Assembly: GCA_944321685.1 (NCBI GenBank)
Contig: CALUMH010000002.1
Coordinates: 1 to 64,000, forward strand
Reading direction: 5' to 3'
Origin: an uncultured Muribaculaceae bacterium
GTDB taxonomy: Bacteria > Bacteroidota > Bacteroidia > Bacteroidales > Muribaculaceae
DNA length: 64,000 nt
Below the pieces are notes generated by a model, which searched no databases, was not told the origin of the DNA, and worked only from the letters and a program-made list of their open reading frames with translations. Position 1 is the first letter of the stretch, and the number at the start of each line of letters is the position of its first letter. Position numbers and translations under genes: made by a program. Below are positions 8,655-16,932 of the stretch, piece after piece.

Positions 8655-9871
8655 TGGAAGGTCGCGATTTCATAATAACGAGCCTGCAACCGTGGGATAT
8701 AGAAATAGGCAGTACCATAAAAAATACGGCACTTGAAATATCCAAGCGCAACCGTGTGCTATATATCAATACGCCGCTCTCGGTTAACGAATTGAAGAAA
8801 CATTCCAAAGTAAACGAGCATCGGTTGGCGTCGATTAAAAATAAAACAGGACTTATAAGAAAAGTCAATGATAACCTGTGGGTGGCAGATTGTCCGTTTT
8901 TCTTGTTCCCTGTAGGGAAACTGCCCACTGCATTTTTGTTTGATTTTGTGAACAAGCGAAATAATGTCACTTTAGGAAAATATATAGCAAGTGTGGCTCA
9001 TGACTTGGAATTCAATGATTATATTCATCTTATTGATACCGACATATACCGCAGCCGCTACTTGAAGCAAATTATAAAACCTGCAATATCGATATATTAT
9101 TGCCGCGATTTTGTGATAAACGGTCCTTATTGGCAAAAGCACGGCAAAAGGGTAGAGGATGCGCTTGCGGCTTCGGCTGACATAGTTTTGGCCAATTCGA
9201 CATATTTTGCCGAGCGTTTCAGGAAATTGAACAATAACACCCATGCTATCGAAACTGGCGTAAACCTCGATGTTTACGACGGAGACAAGGAGTATGCCGT
9301 TCCGCAAGACATTTCAAGTATAGGTCATCCGATAGTCGGCTATGTGGGTTCTCTCACTGCTATGCGGCTCGATATTCCGTTGCTTGAACAGATTGCTTGG
9401 CGATGCCCGACGATGAATTTTGTTTTTGTGGGGCCCGAAGATGAGGCATTCAAGCGAAGTCGTCTGCATGAATGCGGCAATGTTCATTTCCTTGGGCAGA
9501 AAAGCACCGATGAAGTGCCGGCATATATCAATGCCTTTGACGTGTGCATCAATCCACAGTTGGTAAACGACATGACTATAGGCAATTATCCGCTTAAGGC
9601 CGATGAATATCTTGCCATGGGGAAACCTATGGTCGCTACTGTTACGCATACTATGCGCGACGTGTTTGGAGCATACACACATCTTGCCGAAGGGTGTGAC
9701 GATTATGTGTCGGCATTGCATAAGGCTGTTAAAGAAGTGGGTGATGATGATTTACGCAAAAAGCGGATAGCATTTGCCCGTACACACAGTTGGGAAAACA
9801 GCGTTAAAAAGATATATTGCATAATCGAGAATTATGAAGCAGGCCTCAATCAACCCCATTGTGGGTCATGA
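8651..9871 (+). CDS. Glycosyltransferase, GT4/GT1-like (TuaH-like)
   Basis: GT-B type transferase of 406 residues. The N-terminus (DFIITSLQPWDIEIGSTIKN, then RNRVLYINTPL) resembles teichuronic-acid TuaH-type and other bacterial GTs that bind a nucleotide sugar. The donor half contains IVGYVGSLTAMRLDIPLLEQ, NFVFVGPEDEAF and YPLKADEYLAMGKPMVATV, where the Glu in KADEYLAMGKP is the usual donor-ribose contact. Two ATG codons are adjacent at 8651 and 8654; the first overlaps the upstream stop. The last six bases overlap the end of the convergent minus-strand arm. Acceptor and sugar are unknown. It is the last gene of the plus-strand arm. Confidence 0.85.
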   Translation: MMEGRDFIITSLQPWDIEIGSTIKNTALEISKRNRVLYINTPLSVNELKKHSKVNEHRLASIKNKTGLIRKVNDNLWVADCPFFLFPVGKLPTAFLFDFVNKRNNVTLGKYIASVAHDLEFNDYIHLIDTDIYRSRYLKQIIKPAISIYYCRDFVINGPYWQKHGKRVEDALAASADIVLANSTYFAERFRKLNNNTHAIETGVNLDVYDGDKEYAVPQDISSIGHPIVGYVGSLTAMRLDIPLLEQIAWRCPTMNFVFVGPEDEAFKRSRLHECGNVHFLGQKSTDEVPAYINAFDVCINPQLVNDMTIGNYPLKADEYLAMGKPMVATVTHTMRDVFGAYTHLAEGCDDYVSALHKAVKEVGDDDLRKKRIAFARTHSWENSVKKIYCIIENYEAGLNQPHCGS

Positions 9872-10759
9872 TGATTGTGTTAAAGCCTTGTTTTTACTTG
9901 ACGTGAGACCTGAGATTGTGCCGGACAATATGGCCCGTGCCGATTTCCATTGCCCTGCTTTGATTTTCCTCAATATCTGAAAAGGCATTGCCACGGCCGT
10001 AAGGTATAGGCATGACAAGGCCTTGCCTATGCCATGTGTGTGCCGCCTTGCAAATAATACACGTGCGCGAGTCATGTAATAAGCGCGAAATGGAGTCATT
10101 TGCAGGCCTTGCTTGGTGCCTTCTTTGTGGAAAACCACAGCTGCAGGCTCGTATAATATGCGGAGCTTGTGGTCAAGTATGTTGTAACTCCAGTCATATT
10201 CTTCGTAATAGAGAAAGTAGCATTCGGGCATCAGCCCGATTTCTTGTATTATGTGCCGCGGTATCATCATGGCAGCTCCATGCATCACGCCTATTTCGCG
10301 CCGCGTGGCATATTGTGAGTGGCCGGTGATGGGATTTTTCAGTGTTACCGGTGTTAATTTCTCCCACCCGCTATATTGCACATCGTTAGGCAGGTAGGAG
10401 TATCTTATGAGAGGAGAAACACCGCCGACGCTTTTGTCGCAAAAGCAATCGACCAGCGTTTGCAGTACCGGGGCTTTTATAAGTGTGTCATTGTTTAAAA
10501 AGAAAAGATACTCGCCCGATGCGTGGCGAATGCCTGTGTTGTTGCCTCCGGCAAAACCTAAGTTACGGTCACAAGCTATTATTTTAAGGTCGGGATATGC
10601 GTTGCGAAGTTGTTCTACATCATCGCCATGTGATGCGTTATCGACTATTATAAATTCATAGTCGGGGTATGTTTCATGCTGCTTAAACGATTCGATTAAT
10701 TCGCAAGTGTCTCGCCAACCGTTGTAATTCACCGTTATTATCGATACCATCTCTTTCAT
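9866..10759 (-). CDS. Glycosyltransferase family 2 (WbbL/rhamnosyltransferase-like)
   Basis: Inverting GT-A enzyme. The N-terminus VSIITVNYNGWRDTCELIES begins the nucleotide-binding fold, followed by FIIVDNASHGDDVEQL and NLGFAGGNNTGIRHASGEYL. The DxD position reads LFFLNNDTLI, as in WbbL-type rhamnosyltransferases. Further on come GGVSPLIRY, GVMHGAAMMIPR, and YYEEYDWSYNI with the likely catalytic acid region. I chose the ATG at 10759 because it makes a four-base ATGA overlap with the upstream stop; in-frame starts at 10774 and 10807 would extend into the upstream gene. About 297 residues. It is the last gene of the minus-strand arm and meets the plus-strand arm tail to tail with a 6-bp overlap. 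Confidence 0.88.
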   Translation of the reverse strand: MKEMVSIITVNYNGWRDTCELIESFKQHETYPDYEFIIVDNASHGDDVEQLRNAYPDLKIIACDRNLGFAGGNNTGIRHASGEYLFFLNNDTLIKAPVLQTLVDCFCDKSVGGVSPLIRYSYLPNDVQYSGWEKLTPVTLKNPITGHSQYATRREIGVMHGAAMMIPRHIIQEIGLMPECYFLYYEEYDWSYNILDHKLRILYEPAAVVFHKEGTKQGLQMTPFRAYYMTRARVLFARRHTHGIGKALSCLYLTAVAMPFQILRKIKAGQWKSARAILSGTISGLTSSKNKALTQSS

Positions 10760-11748
10760 TGGCTTTTTATGCATTTTAGTAATTTGTGCTTGATTTTCAG
10801 CATCCATACATATATGTCATTGAGCAAAAGTGCCGTGTGGTAACTTCCCGTGCAGGCCATATAGAAGAACATGTTGACTGGGCGGTGGGAAAATCGGCAG
10901 TCGGCCACGTCGTGAGCAAAATGCTTGTAGGTGTGGCGGAATTGGCTTGAAGTGAACAGTCGAGAATGGAATGAGCGCAGCACCACTATTTTGGCGATGC
11001 CTTTGCGGGCGTATTCTTGCAGCATGGTATCACTATCAGCAAAGAGTTTTGTTACTATGTCGTATAATTTTAGGTCTTGGGCAAGTGTTTTGGAATTTGT
11101 CACCGATGTTGTAATGGAGCTGTTGTTTCTGATGTAGTGGTAGAATGCTTGGGGCAAGTAGTACACTTTAGGCCGGGATTTGAATATGCCAAGGCACACG
11201 AACAAATCTTCGCAACAGTTCACACCCTGTGGGAAAGTTATATGATTATCGGTGTAAAGGTGTCGTGCAATCAGTTTGTTGCAGCAACTGCCGTGCAGGC
11301 GGCCTGTGAGCAGGTCGATAATGATTTGCCTAGGTTCGGTTGAAGTTGGGCGTTGTGTTATGTAGGATGTTTCACGTTGCCGGTCTTCAAAGTAGTCGCA
11401 TATAACCACATCTGCACCTGTTTTAATGGCTGCTTCATGTAGCGATTGCAGCATGGCGGGATCGATATGGTCGTCGGCATCGGCATGGATTGTATATCGG
11501 CCGGTAGCATTGTCCATGGCACGTTGCCGGGAATAGCTTATACCGCGGTTTTTTTCGTTATGGAAGATGCGTATTCTGCAGTCTTGTGCTGCATATCGAT
11601 TGGCAATGGCAAGTGTTTCGTCGGTACTGCAATCGTCAACCAATATTATTTCAAAATCGCCGAAAGTTTGCTTTACGATGCTGTCGAGGCATCGTGGCAG
11701 AGTGCTTGCGGCATTGTAGGCGCATATTATTACAGAAACTTCTGGCAT
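10756..11748 (-). CDS. Glycosyltransferase family 2
   Basis: GT-A type transferase of 330 residues. It opens directly with the fold (PEVSVIICAYNAASTLPRCL), continues with FEIILVDDCSTDETLAI and NRGISYSRQRAMDNATGRY, and has the metal-binding DxD as HADADDHIDPAM. The C-terminal third lacks membrane helices and contains the aromatic-rich acceptor region typical of capsule and EPS transferases. It lies 10 bp after the preceding GT2 and overlaps the next by four bases, so the four genes form one cotranscribed block. Donor and acceptor cannot be assigned. Confidence 0.9.
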   Translation of the reverse strand: MPEVSVIICAYNAASTLPRCLDSIVKQTFGDFEIILVDDCSTDETLAIANRYAAQDCRIRIFHNEKNRGISYSRQRAMDNATGRYTIHADADDHIDPAMLQSLHEAAIKTGADVVICDYFEDRQRETSYITQRPTSTEPRQIIIDLLTGRLHGSCCNKLIARHLYTDNHITFPQGVNCCEDLFVCLGIFKSRPKVYYLPQAFYHYIRNNSSITTSVTNSKTLAQDLKLYDIVTKLFADSDTMLQEYARKGIAKIVVLRSFHSRLFTSSQFRHTYKHFAHDVADCRFSHRPVNMFFYMACTGSYHTALLLNDIYVWMLKIKHKLLKCIKSQ

Positions 11749-11758
11749 ATCTTCTTTT

Positions 11759-12772
11759 TCATTTCCCGGTTATTCCAAGCTTGATTTTCAGGCAAAGGAA
11801 TTTATAATTGAGCCAGACGGCATATTTATAGTACAAATATCCCAAGCGGTGCGGCAGGCGGTAGTTGAACGACAACAACCGTTCGGGCAGGTATGGTTTT
11901 ATGCCCGGCAGCTTAAGCCGGTTGGCACGTATGGCATCGTACATTTCCTGTTCCTTGCCGGGCAGATGTATGTGTACCACTCTCATGTAAAGCATCTTGT
12001 AGTGTTCGAAGAGCGATAGCGTTTCACGGGTGTGCAGCGACGGGTCGGCATTGATGTATCGGTGCAGCATCCCGATTATTGCTTTGCGGCAATCAAGATG
12101 GCGTTGCGTCATACCATTACCGGTGATAGCTCCTTGATGTAACTCGTAGCAATAGGTGGTTTCGTTTATGGTACACATTGTGCGAGCTTTGGTAGCAACT
12201 TTAAATGTCCATAAGTCGTCTTCGTGTATTATGCCCGGCTCGAAATATAAATTGTGCTGTTTTATGAAATCGGTTTTGATGAGTTTATTCCAAGCCATTA
12301 CATACCATTGTTCGTGGTATAGCAACTTGATGATATTTTTATTCCCGGAAATTATGCCTGTGGGCAGGGTGAGTTGTGTAGGACATCGGTTGCCGCCTAT
12401 GATTTGATAATTGCCAATAGAAAAATCGGCATCATTTTTTATTGCAGGGGATGCCAGCAGGTTTATTGCATCGACCGGCAGAAAATCGTCACTGTCAAGG
12501 AAATAAACATAATCACCTGTAGCGGCGTTTATGCCGGTGTTGCGGGCGCATGACAGACCCATATTATGGTTATGGGAAATTATTTTGACGGCATCTTTCC
12601 GAGGGTGGCTGCCGATGCAATTGGCGGCAATGGCCATTGAGCGGTCGGGGCTGCAATCGTCGATTAATATGACCTCGATATTGGGGTATGACTGGCCGAG
12701 AGCCGACAGCAGGCACCGCTCTATGTATGGCTCGACCTTGTAAACAGGTATTATTATTGAGACCTTTTCCAT
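11759..12772 (-). CDS. Glycosyltransferase family 2
   Basis: GT-A transferase of about 337 residues. It starts MEKVSIIIPVYKVEPYIERC and then has EVILIDDCSPDRSMAI, GLSCARNTGINAATGDYVY and the DxD as LDSDDFLPVDAIN. The ATG at 12772 follows the upstream stop after a single base (TGA C ATG). Longer in-frame starts at 12802 and 12823 would overlap the end of the asparagine-synthetase homologue and are disfavoured. IIHEDDLWTFKVATKAR matches the ED motif region of this GT2 subgroup. It belongs to the minus-strand glycan arm. Confidence 0.9.
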   Translation of the reverse strand: MEKVSIIIPVYKVEPYIERCLLSALGQSYPNIEVILIDDCSPDRSMAIAANCIGSHPRKDAVKIISHNHNMGLSCARNTGINAATGDYVYFLDSDDFLPVDAINLLASPAIKNDADFSIGNYQIIGGNRCPTQLTLPTGIISGNKNIIKLLYHEQWYVMAWNKLIKTDFIKQHNLYFEPGIIHEDDLWTFKVATKARTMCTINETTYCYELHQGAITGNGMTQRHLDCRKAIIGMLHRYINADPSLHTRETLSLFEHYKMLYMRVVHIHLPGKEQEMYDAIRANRLKLPGIKPYLPERLLSFNYRLPHRLGYLYYKYAVWLNYKFLCLKIKLGITGK

Positions 12773-12773
12773 G

Positions 12774-14516
12774 TCAGTAGGATACTTCTTTGTTATTGAC
12801 ATATTGTTCCCACCAAGTGGCAAGTGTCAGCAGGCTGAAATACCTGATGGCTTCGTTTTGCCGGTACCAAAACCATAGACTTGTGGCGTGGCAGCAATTT
12901 TCGTAGTGTCGTAGAAACTTTTCCACGCCTTTGCGGCGGAGCAGGTCGGTGCATACCGATGAGGAAAGAATGAAGTCGTTCAATCGGTGGCGGCGTGCAT
13001 CGTCGACAAAGAAAAGCGGCATCGGTGCAAATCCTCCTTGTTTCTTTTTTGATGTTATTTCCGGCGGCAGTAAAGGTTTGTAGCAGGCTTTCAGCAGGTA
13101 TTTTGCAGTTAAATGCCCACGTGCGGCCTGTGTCATGCTGTCGCAGCGGCATAGCATATCCACCGGGAGCCGGTCGAGAAATTTGCGTAATTCGAGGTCG
13201 GTGAATGGAAATGCCATATTGCACCCCATCATATCGGCCATGCGTGATGCCTTGAACAGTATCACCTGGTCGATGGTTTTCTTGATGTCGATTTCCAGTC
13301 GGTGCCGCCTGTACAGGCTGTCCCATGATGGATTGCCGGGCTTAAAAGTGTATGCATATTCCGGCCGCGATCGAATGATTTGCCAAAGGTTCGCTTTTTT
13401 GAAACCAAATAGATTATCATCGATATTGCAGACCGATGCCAGGCGAAACCAAAGTTTGAACCGCGATGAGGAATTTTCCACTAATTGGCGTTCGAGTGAA
13501 ATCAGGTAGGCTTGCAGCCACACCATCAGGCAGCATCGGCGGGCAAGCCGGTGCAATGCAAGTTCACGGCCGGCCGTGCCGAAGTATTGGTCGCTGCCGT
13601 CGCCGCCGAGTATTACCGGCAAGTTGTCGCCGCAGGCAAGACGCATTGCGGCATAGTTCACCATCAGGCCGCCTTCCACAAACGGGTCTCCGAGCGCGTT
13701 GGTGATTTTGGGCAATTCAAGAATTTCGTCACCGGTGATTTCATATTCGGTGTGCCTTGTGCCGAAACGTTGCGACATGAGCCGGGCGAGTGGCAGTTCT
13801 GTCCAGGCATCGCCGCGGAATCCTATGGAGAAAGTATGTACTTCGCCGTTGTAACATTGCCGCAATGCCGCAAGGTTGCTGCCCGAGTCATAGCCTCCGC
13901 TTAGCAACATTCCCACCACCGGCGGGTTGTCGCCAATGCGTCGGCAAATGGCTTTGCGGTGCAATTCTCCGTATAGCTTGATTATTTCATCTTCGGTCGA
14001 GGGTATATCCGCTGTTCCATAGTCGTTGAGCGGAATTGTTTCTATTTTACCGCTTTTGCCTGCTATGAGTGCATGGCCTGCAGGCAACTTGTATACACCG
14101 GTAAATGCCGAGTGCGGTGTGGGTATAATTCCCGTGGCAAGGAATGTGGCCAATGCGGTACGGTCGGGTTGCAGCCCGTTTGCCATGTCGCGCAATCGGT
14201 GCAGGCCGGTGGCATAATGCGTGGCTGTATAGTATATTTGCGAATAAGTTCCGTGGCGGTCACGTGCAATAATGGTGCATTCGGGTGTGGTTATTGTAAT
14301 TAGGAAGCTGCCGTCGATACGGCCTAAACCACTGATGCCGTGCCGGGTGTAAATGTCGTAAACCATTTCGGCCTGATTGCTGCCGGTCACGCATTGTAAT
14401 TTATCGTGATTGAAAATTCTTCCCCGGAACATAACTGTTGCAACGTCGTCGGTGAACTCGGCCATCGGCTGATTGTTGGTGGAGAAAGGGAATATGGTGC
14501 CGTAAATGTCAGTCAT
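12774..14516 (-). CDS. Asparagine-synthetase-like protein lacking the N-terminal catalytic Cys
   Basis: The two-domain layout of class B asparagine synthetase is preserved at 580 residues. A glutaminase-like N-terminal domain covers about 1-165 (RGRIFNHDKL, GRIDGSFLI, RDRHGTYSQIYY) and an ATP-pyrophosphatase synthetase domain covers about 180-560. The PP-loop is SGGYDS at 206-211, and the second ATP motif reads ILGGDGSDQYFG. The essential Cys2 is absent: the protein starts Met-Thr-Asp, and no nearby start supplies Met-Cys. It therefore cannot use glutamine in the normal way. It may use free ammonia or another amine, or form an amide or lactam in the manner of beta-lactam synthetase or lasso cyclases, which also lack this Cys. 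Between GT2 genes, amidation of a uronic acid or similar sugar in the polymer is the most economical guess. Confidence 0.82.
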   Translation of the reverse strand: MTDIYGTIFPFSTNNQPMAEFTDDVATVMFRGRIFNHDKLQCVTGSNQAEMVYDIYTRHGISGLGRIDGSFLITITTPECTIIARDRHGTYSQIYYTATHYATGLHRLRDMANGLQPDRTALATFLATGIIPTPHSAFTGVYKLPAGHALIAGKSGKIETIPLNDYGTADIPSTEDEIIKLYGELHRKAICRRIGDNPPVVGMLLSGGYDSGSNLAALRQCYNGEVHTFSIGFRGDAWTELPLARLMSQRFGTRHTEYEITGDEILELPKITNALGDPFVEGGLMVNYAAMRLACGDNLPVILGGDGSDQYFGTAGRELALHRLARRCCLMVWLQAYLISLERQLVENSSSRFKLWFRLASVCNIDDNLFGFKKANLWQIIRSRPEYAYTFKPGNPSWDSLYRRHRLEIDIKKTIDQVILFKASRMADMMGCNMAFPFTDLELRKFLDRLPVDMLCRCDSMTQAARGHLTAKYLLKACYKPLLPPEITSKKKQGGFAPMPLFFVDDARRHRLNDFILSSSVCTDLLRRKGVEKFLRHYENCCHATSLWFWYRQNEAIRYFSLLTLATWWEQYVNNKEVSY

Positions 14517-14528
14517 GTATGTGCGGTA

Positions 14529-15695
14529 TTATTTTATCCCGTGTGGGGTGTGGATGAATGAGCGGTTGGCGTTGCGCAGCTTAAAGATGTTGGCTGTGAA
14601 GAGTAGGAAGAGCCAAGGCAACTTCACAAGGGCTTTTGCAAGCCGTGCGGTGTATAGCTTGCAAGGAGTGGCAAGCATCATTGCAAGCAATGTGGCTGCT
14701 AATATTGCCCACCATTTGATTGCTGCGGCAAGGTTGAAGAACGAGATTGTGGTTGCGACGATTAAGCACATGCCTATCAGTATAAGCCGTGGAATAAGCA
14801 TATTTTGGAATACCTTGTCACAGAAATCTATGTTGCCTTTGAATAATTGAGGGAAGAAATCAAGTGCGAATGTGGTGAAATAGTGCCACTGTGCCGACAA
14901 CCACCTGCGGCGTTGGTTTGAGAAATTTTTTGAATATTGTACTTTTTCGTCGAGTACCGTTGTATTTTGTAAATATGTTATATGTATGCGATGGTAGGTG
15001 AGCGATAGTTCAAGTTCCCGGTCAAACCCACCCACGGCATTGATGCCGCCCAGCAGGTCTTCGAGTAGGCGATAGGTGAACGCCATGCCCGAGCCGATGA
15101 GGGCAGCCGACAGTCCGGCTGCGGCGTGGCCTTTTCGGAATATCGAATTGTTGATTTCTTCGCTCAGGGCATCGAGCGTGGCAATGTCGGTGTTCATGTT
15201 CTTTGCTGTGCGGTGTGCCTGCACGGCATGGTATCCGGCATCGAATGCAGCATTGATTTCGGTCAGGAACGATGGTTTTATCACATTGTCGGCATCAAGG
15301 ATTATTGCCACGTCATACTGGTCGCCTATTTCTGCCATCGCCTTGTTCAGGGCTTTGGCTTTGGTGCTTTTTTCAAAGTTCACCACGATGAGCCGCAACG
15401 GCAGCCGGAACAGGCGGCGATTGGTTTCGTCGGTCATTTTGTCGGAGATTACCACCACGTCGAACAGGTCGCGAGGGTATTGTTGGGCAATGGCCGAGCG
15501 AGCGCATTCCATTATCACCCCGTCTTCACGGTATGCCGGTATCAGCACGGCCATGCGTCGCCAAGGTTTGCACGAGGCTTTCGGGGTGGGAACCTTCAGC
15601 AACGACAGCACCGCAAACAGTAACAAGTAGAGTACATTGGCGGCAAAAATCGTGAAAAATATATAGTCGATAACTGTTAAAGCAATCATTTGCAA
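14529..15695 (-). CDS. Membrane GT2 glycosyltransferase (processive-type, QxxRW)
   Basis: Integral-membrane GT2 similar to the cellulose/hyaluronan/poly-GlcNAc synthase group. A membrane helix opens the protein (IDYIFFTIFAANVLYLLLFAVLSLL). The cytoplasmic GT-A domain has MAVLIPAYREDGVIMEC, the first aspartate in VVVISDKMTDET, the DxD in ILDADNVIKP, the GGFDREL region, and the acceptor motif QRRRW followed by LSAQWHYF. Two or three membrane helices close the protein. The QxxRW motif is linked to synthases that extend a polymer, but single-addition members exist. It is the first gene of the minus-strand arm and starts 44 bp downstream of a strong promoter match. ATG at 15695 or 15689. Confidence 0.88.
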   Translation of the reverse strand: MQMIALTVIDYIFFTIFAANVLYLLLFAVLSLLKVPTPKASCKPWRRMAVLIPAYREDGVIMECARSAIAQQYPRDLFDVVVISDKMTDETNRRLFRLPLRLIVVNFEKSTKAKALNKAMAEIGDQYDVAIILDADNVIKPSFLTEINAAFDAGYHAVQAHRTAKNMNTDIATLDALSEEINNSIFRKGHAAAGLSAALIGSGMAFTYRLLEDLLGGINAVGGFDRELELSLTYHRIHITYLQNTTVLDEKVQYSKNFSNQRRRWLSAQWHYFTTFALDFFPQLFKGNIDFCDKVFQNMLIPRLILIGMCLIVATTISFFNLAAAIKWWAILAATLLAMMLATPCKLYTARLAKALVKLPWLFLLFTANIFKLRNANRSFIHTPHGIK

Positions 15696-15738
15696 AAAAT
15701 TGATTTAGGTATAACTTCTTCTGTCCTGTTTCTATATG

Positions 15739-15769
15739 CAAAGATAGTGCATGGTAATGGCAAAACAAA
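15739..15769 (-). promoter_or_regulatory. Bacteroidales-type promoter for minus-strand glycan arm
   Basis: On the minus strand TTTG (15769-15766), 19 bp, then TATCTTTG (15746-15739). This fits the TTTG / TAnnTTTG consensus of the primary sigma factor in Bacteroides. Predicted transcription start is about 15735, giving a leader of about 40 nt before 15695. Confidence 0.75.
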
Positions 15770-15940
15770 ACCCGCTATTGATATTCAACGGATGAGATGA
15801 TTTTTTGATTTCCTATTCAAATGGAAAGCTATATCATGTATTTTTTGCTCATGGAAAATCTACGATGCATAACACAGTGATTTTATTTGGTATTTAAGTT
15901 TTGATGCGTTTCGCTAATGTTTCAAAATCTATAATAAAAA

Positions 15941-16918
15941 TCAACTGAAAATGACGGTGCAGGATATGTAGGCGATGTACATGGCTACGAAAATTATGCC
16001 TTCGTGACGGTCGATGGCGTGCCGCTTGAAAGTGAAAGCGCACACAAAGGTCAGCACGGCGGCAAGTATCATTACGCCGAAGTCGATGATATTGATATCT
16101 TCAAGCACCAACGGGCGGATGAGGCCGCTGATGCCGAGTATGCCGAGTATGTTGAATATGTTAGAGCCAAGTACATTGCCGAGTGCAAGTTGGGGGGCTT
16201 TTTTGATAGCTGCGATTATGCAGGTGACAAGTTCGGGCAACGATGTGCCAATGGCGACAATTGTAAGCGACACCACCTTGTCGCTTATGCCCCATTGCCG
16301 GGCAAGTGCCACTGTATTGTCGAGGAACAGGTTCCCGCCATAGAGCAGTGCTGCAAGCGACACTGCTGCCACGGCCCATAGCAGTAATGCCGGTCGGCCC
16401 GAGAGCCGCGAGGTTGCGTTTTCCTCGTTTTCATGGCGCGATTTTTCCTCTTTGCGGGAATGCAGGGCAGCAATGACCATATATCCGGCAAAGATTAACA
16501 GGAATACAAAAGCGTCCAGGCGGCCTATCTCGTTTTGGGTGATGCGAGGGAATAGAGTGTCGGAACATAGCAACAGCAGCAGTATCGACACTAATATGCC
16601 GAAAGGAATGTCGCGTGCCATGTTTTGCCGTGTCACAGAAAAGGGGGTGATAATCGTTGTCAGGCCAAGTATGAGCAAAATGTTGCATATGTTTGATCCC
16701 ACCACATTGCCCACGGCCATGTCGCCCATGCCTTGTAAGGCCGACGATACCGATACATACAATTCGGGCAGAGATGTGCCTATGCCCACCACGGCAATGC
16801 CGATGATGAAATCCGACACCTTGGCACGCCTTGCGATGGCGATGGCCGAATCAACAAGGAAATTGGCTCCTGCAAGCAGCAGGGCAAGACCTGATATTAA
16901 CAGCAGAACAGTTATCAT
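15941..16918 (-). CDS. Calcium/sodium antiporter (CaCA family, YrbG-like)
   Basis: Ten or so hydrophobic helices in 325 residues arranged as two inverted halves. Each half carries the ion-binding alpha-repeat motif, GIGTSLPELYVSVSSALQG with VGSNICNILLILG in the first and AIGTSLPELVTCIIAAIKK with LGSNIFNILGILG in the second. The acidic cytoplasmic loop between halves (HSRKEEKSRHENEENATS) is typical. It exchanges Ca2+ for Na+ across the inner membrane. It lies 14 bp after the LolC/E-like permease gene and may be cotranscribed with it, although the functions are unrelated. Confidence 0.93.
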   Translation of the reverse strand: MITVLLLISGLALLLAGANFLVDSAIAIARRAKVSDFIIGIAVVGIGTSLPELYVSVSSALQGMGDMAVGNVVGSNICNILLILGLTTIITPFSVTRQNMARDIPFGILVSILLLLLCSDTLFPRITQNEIGRLDAFVFLLIFAGYMVIAALHSRKEEKSRHENEENATSRLSGRPALLLWAVAAVSLAALLYGGNLFLDNTVALARQWGISDKVVSLTIVAIGTSLPELVTCIIAAIKKAPQLALGNVLGSNIFNILGILGISGLIRPLVLEDINIIDFGVMILAAVLTFVCAFTFKRHAIDRHEGIIFVAMYIAYISCTVIFS

Positions 16919-16932
16919 GACGGTAAATGGTT

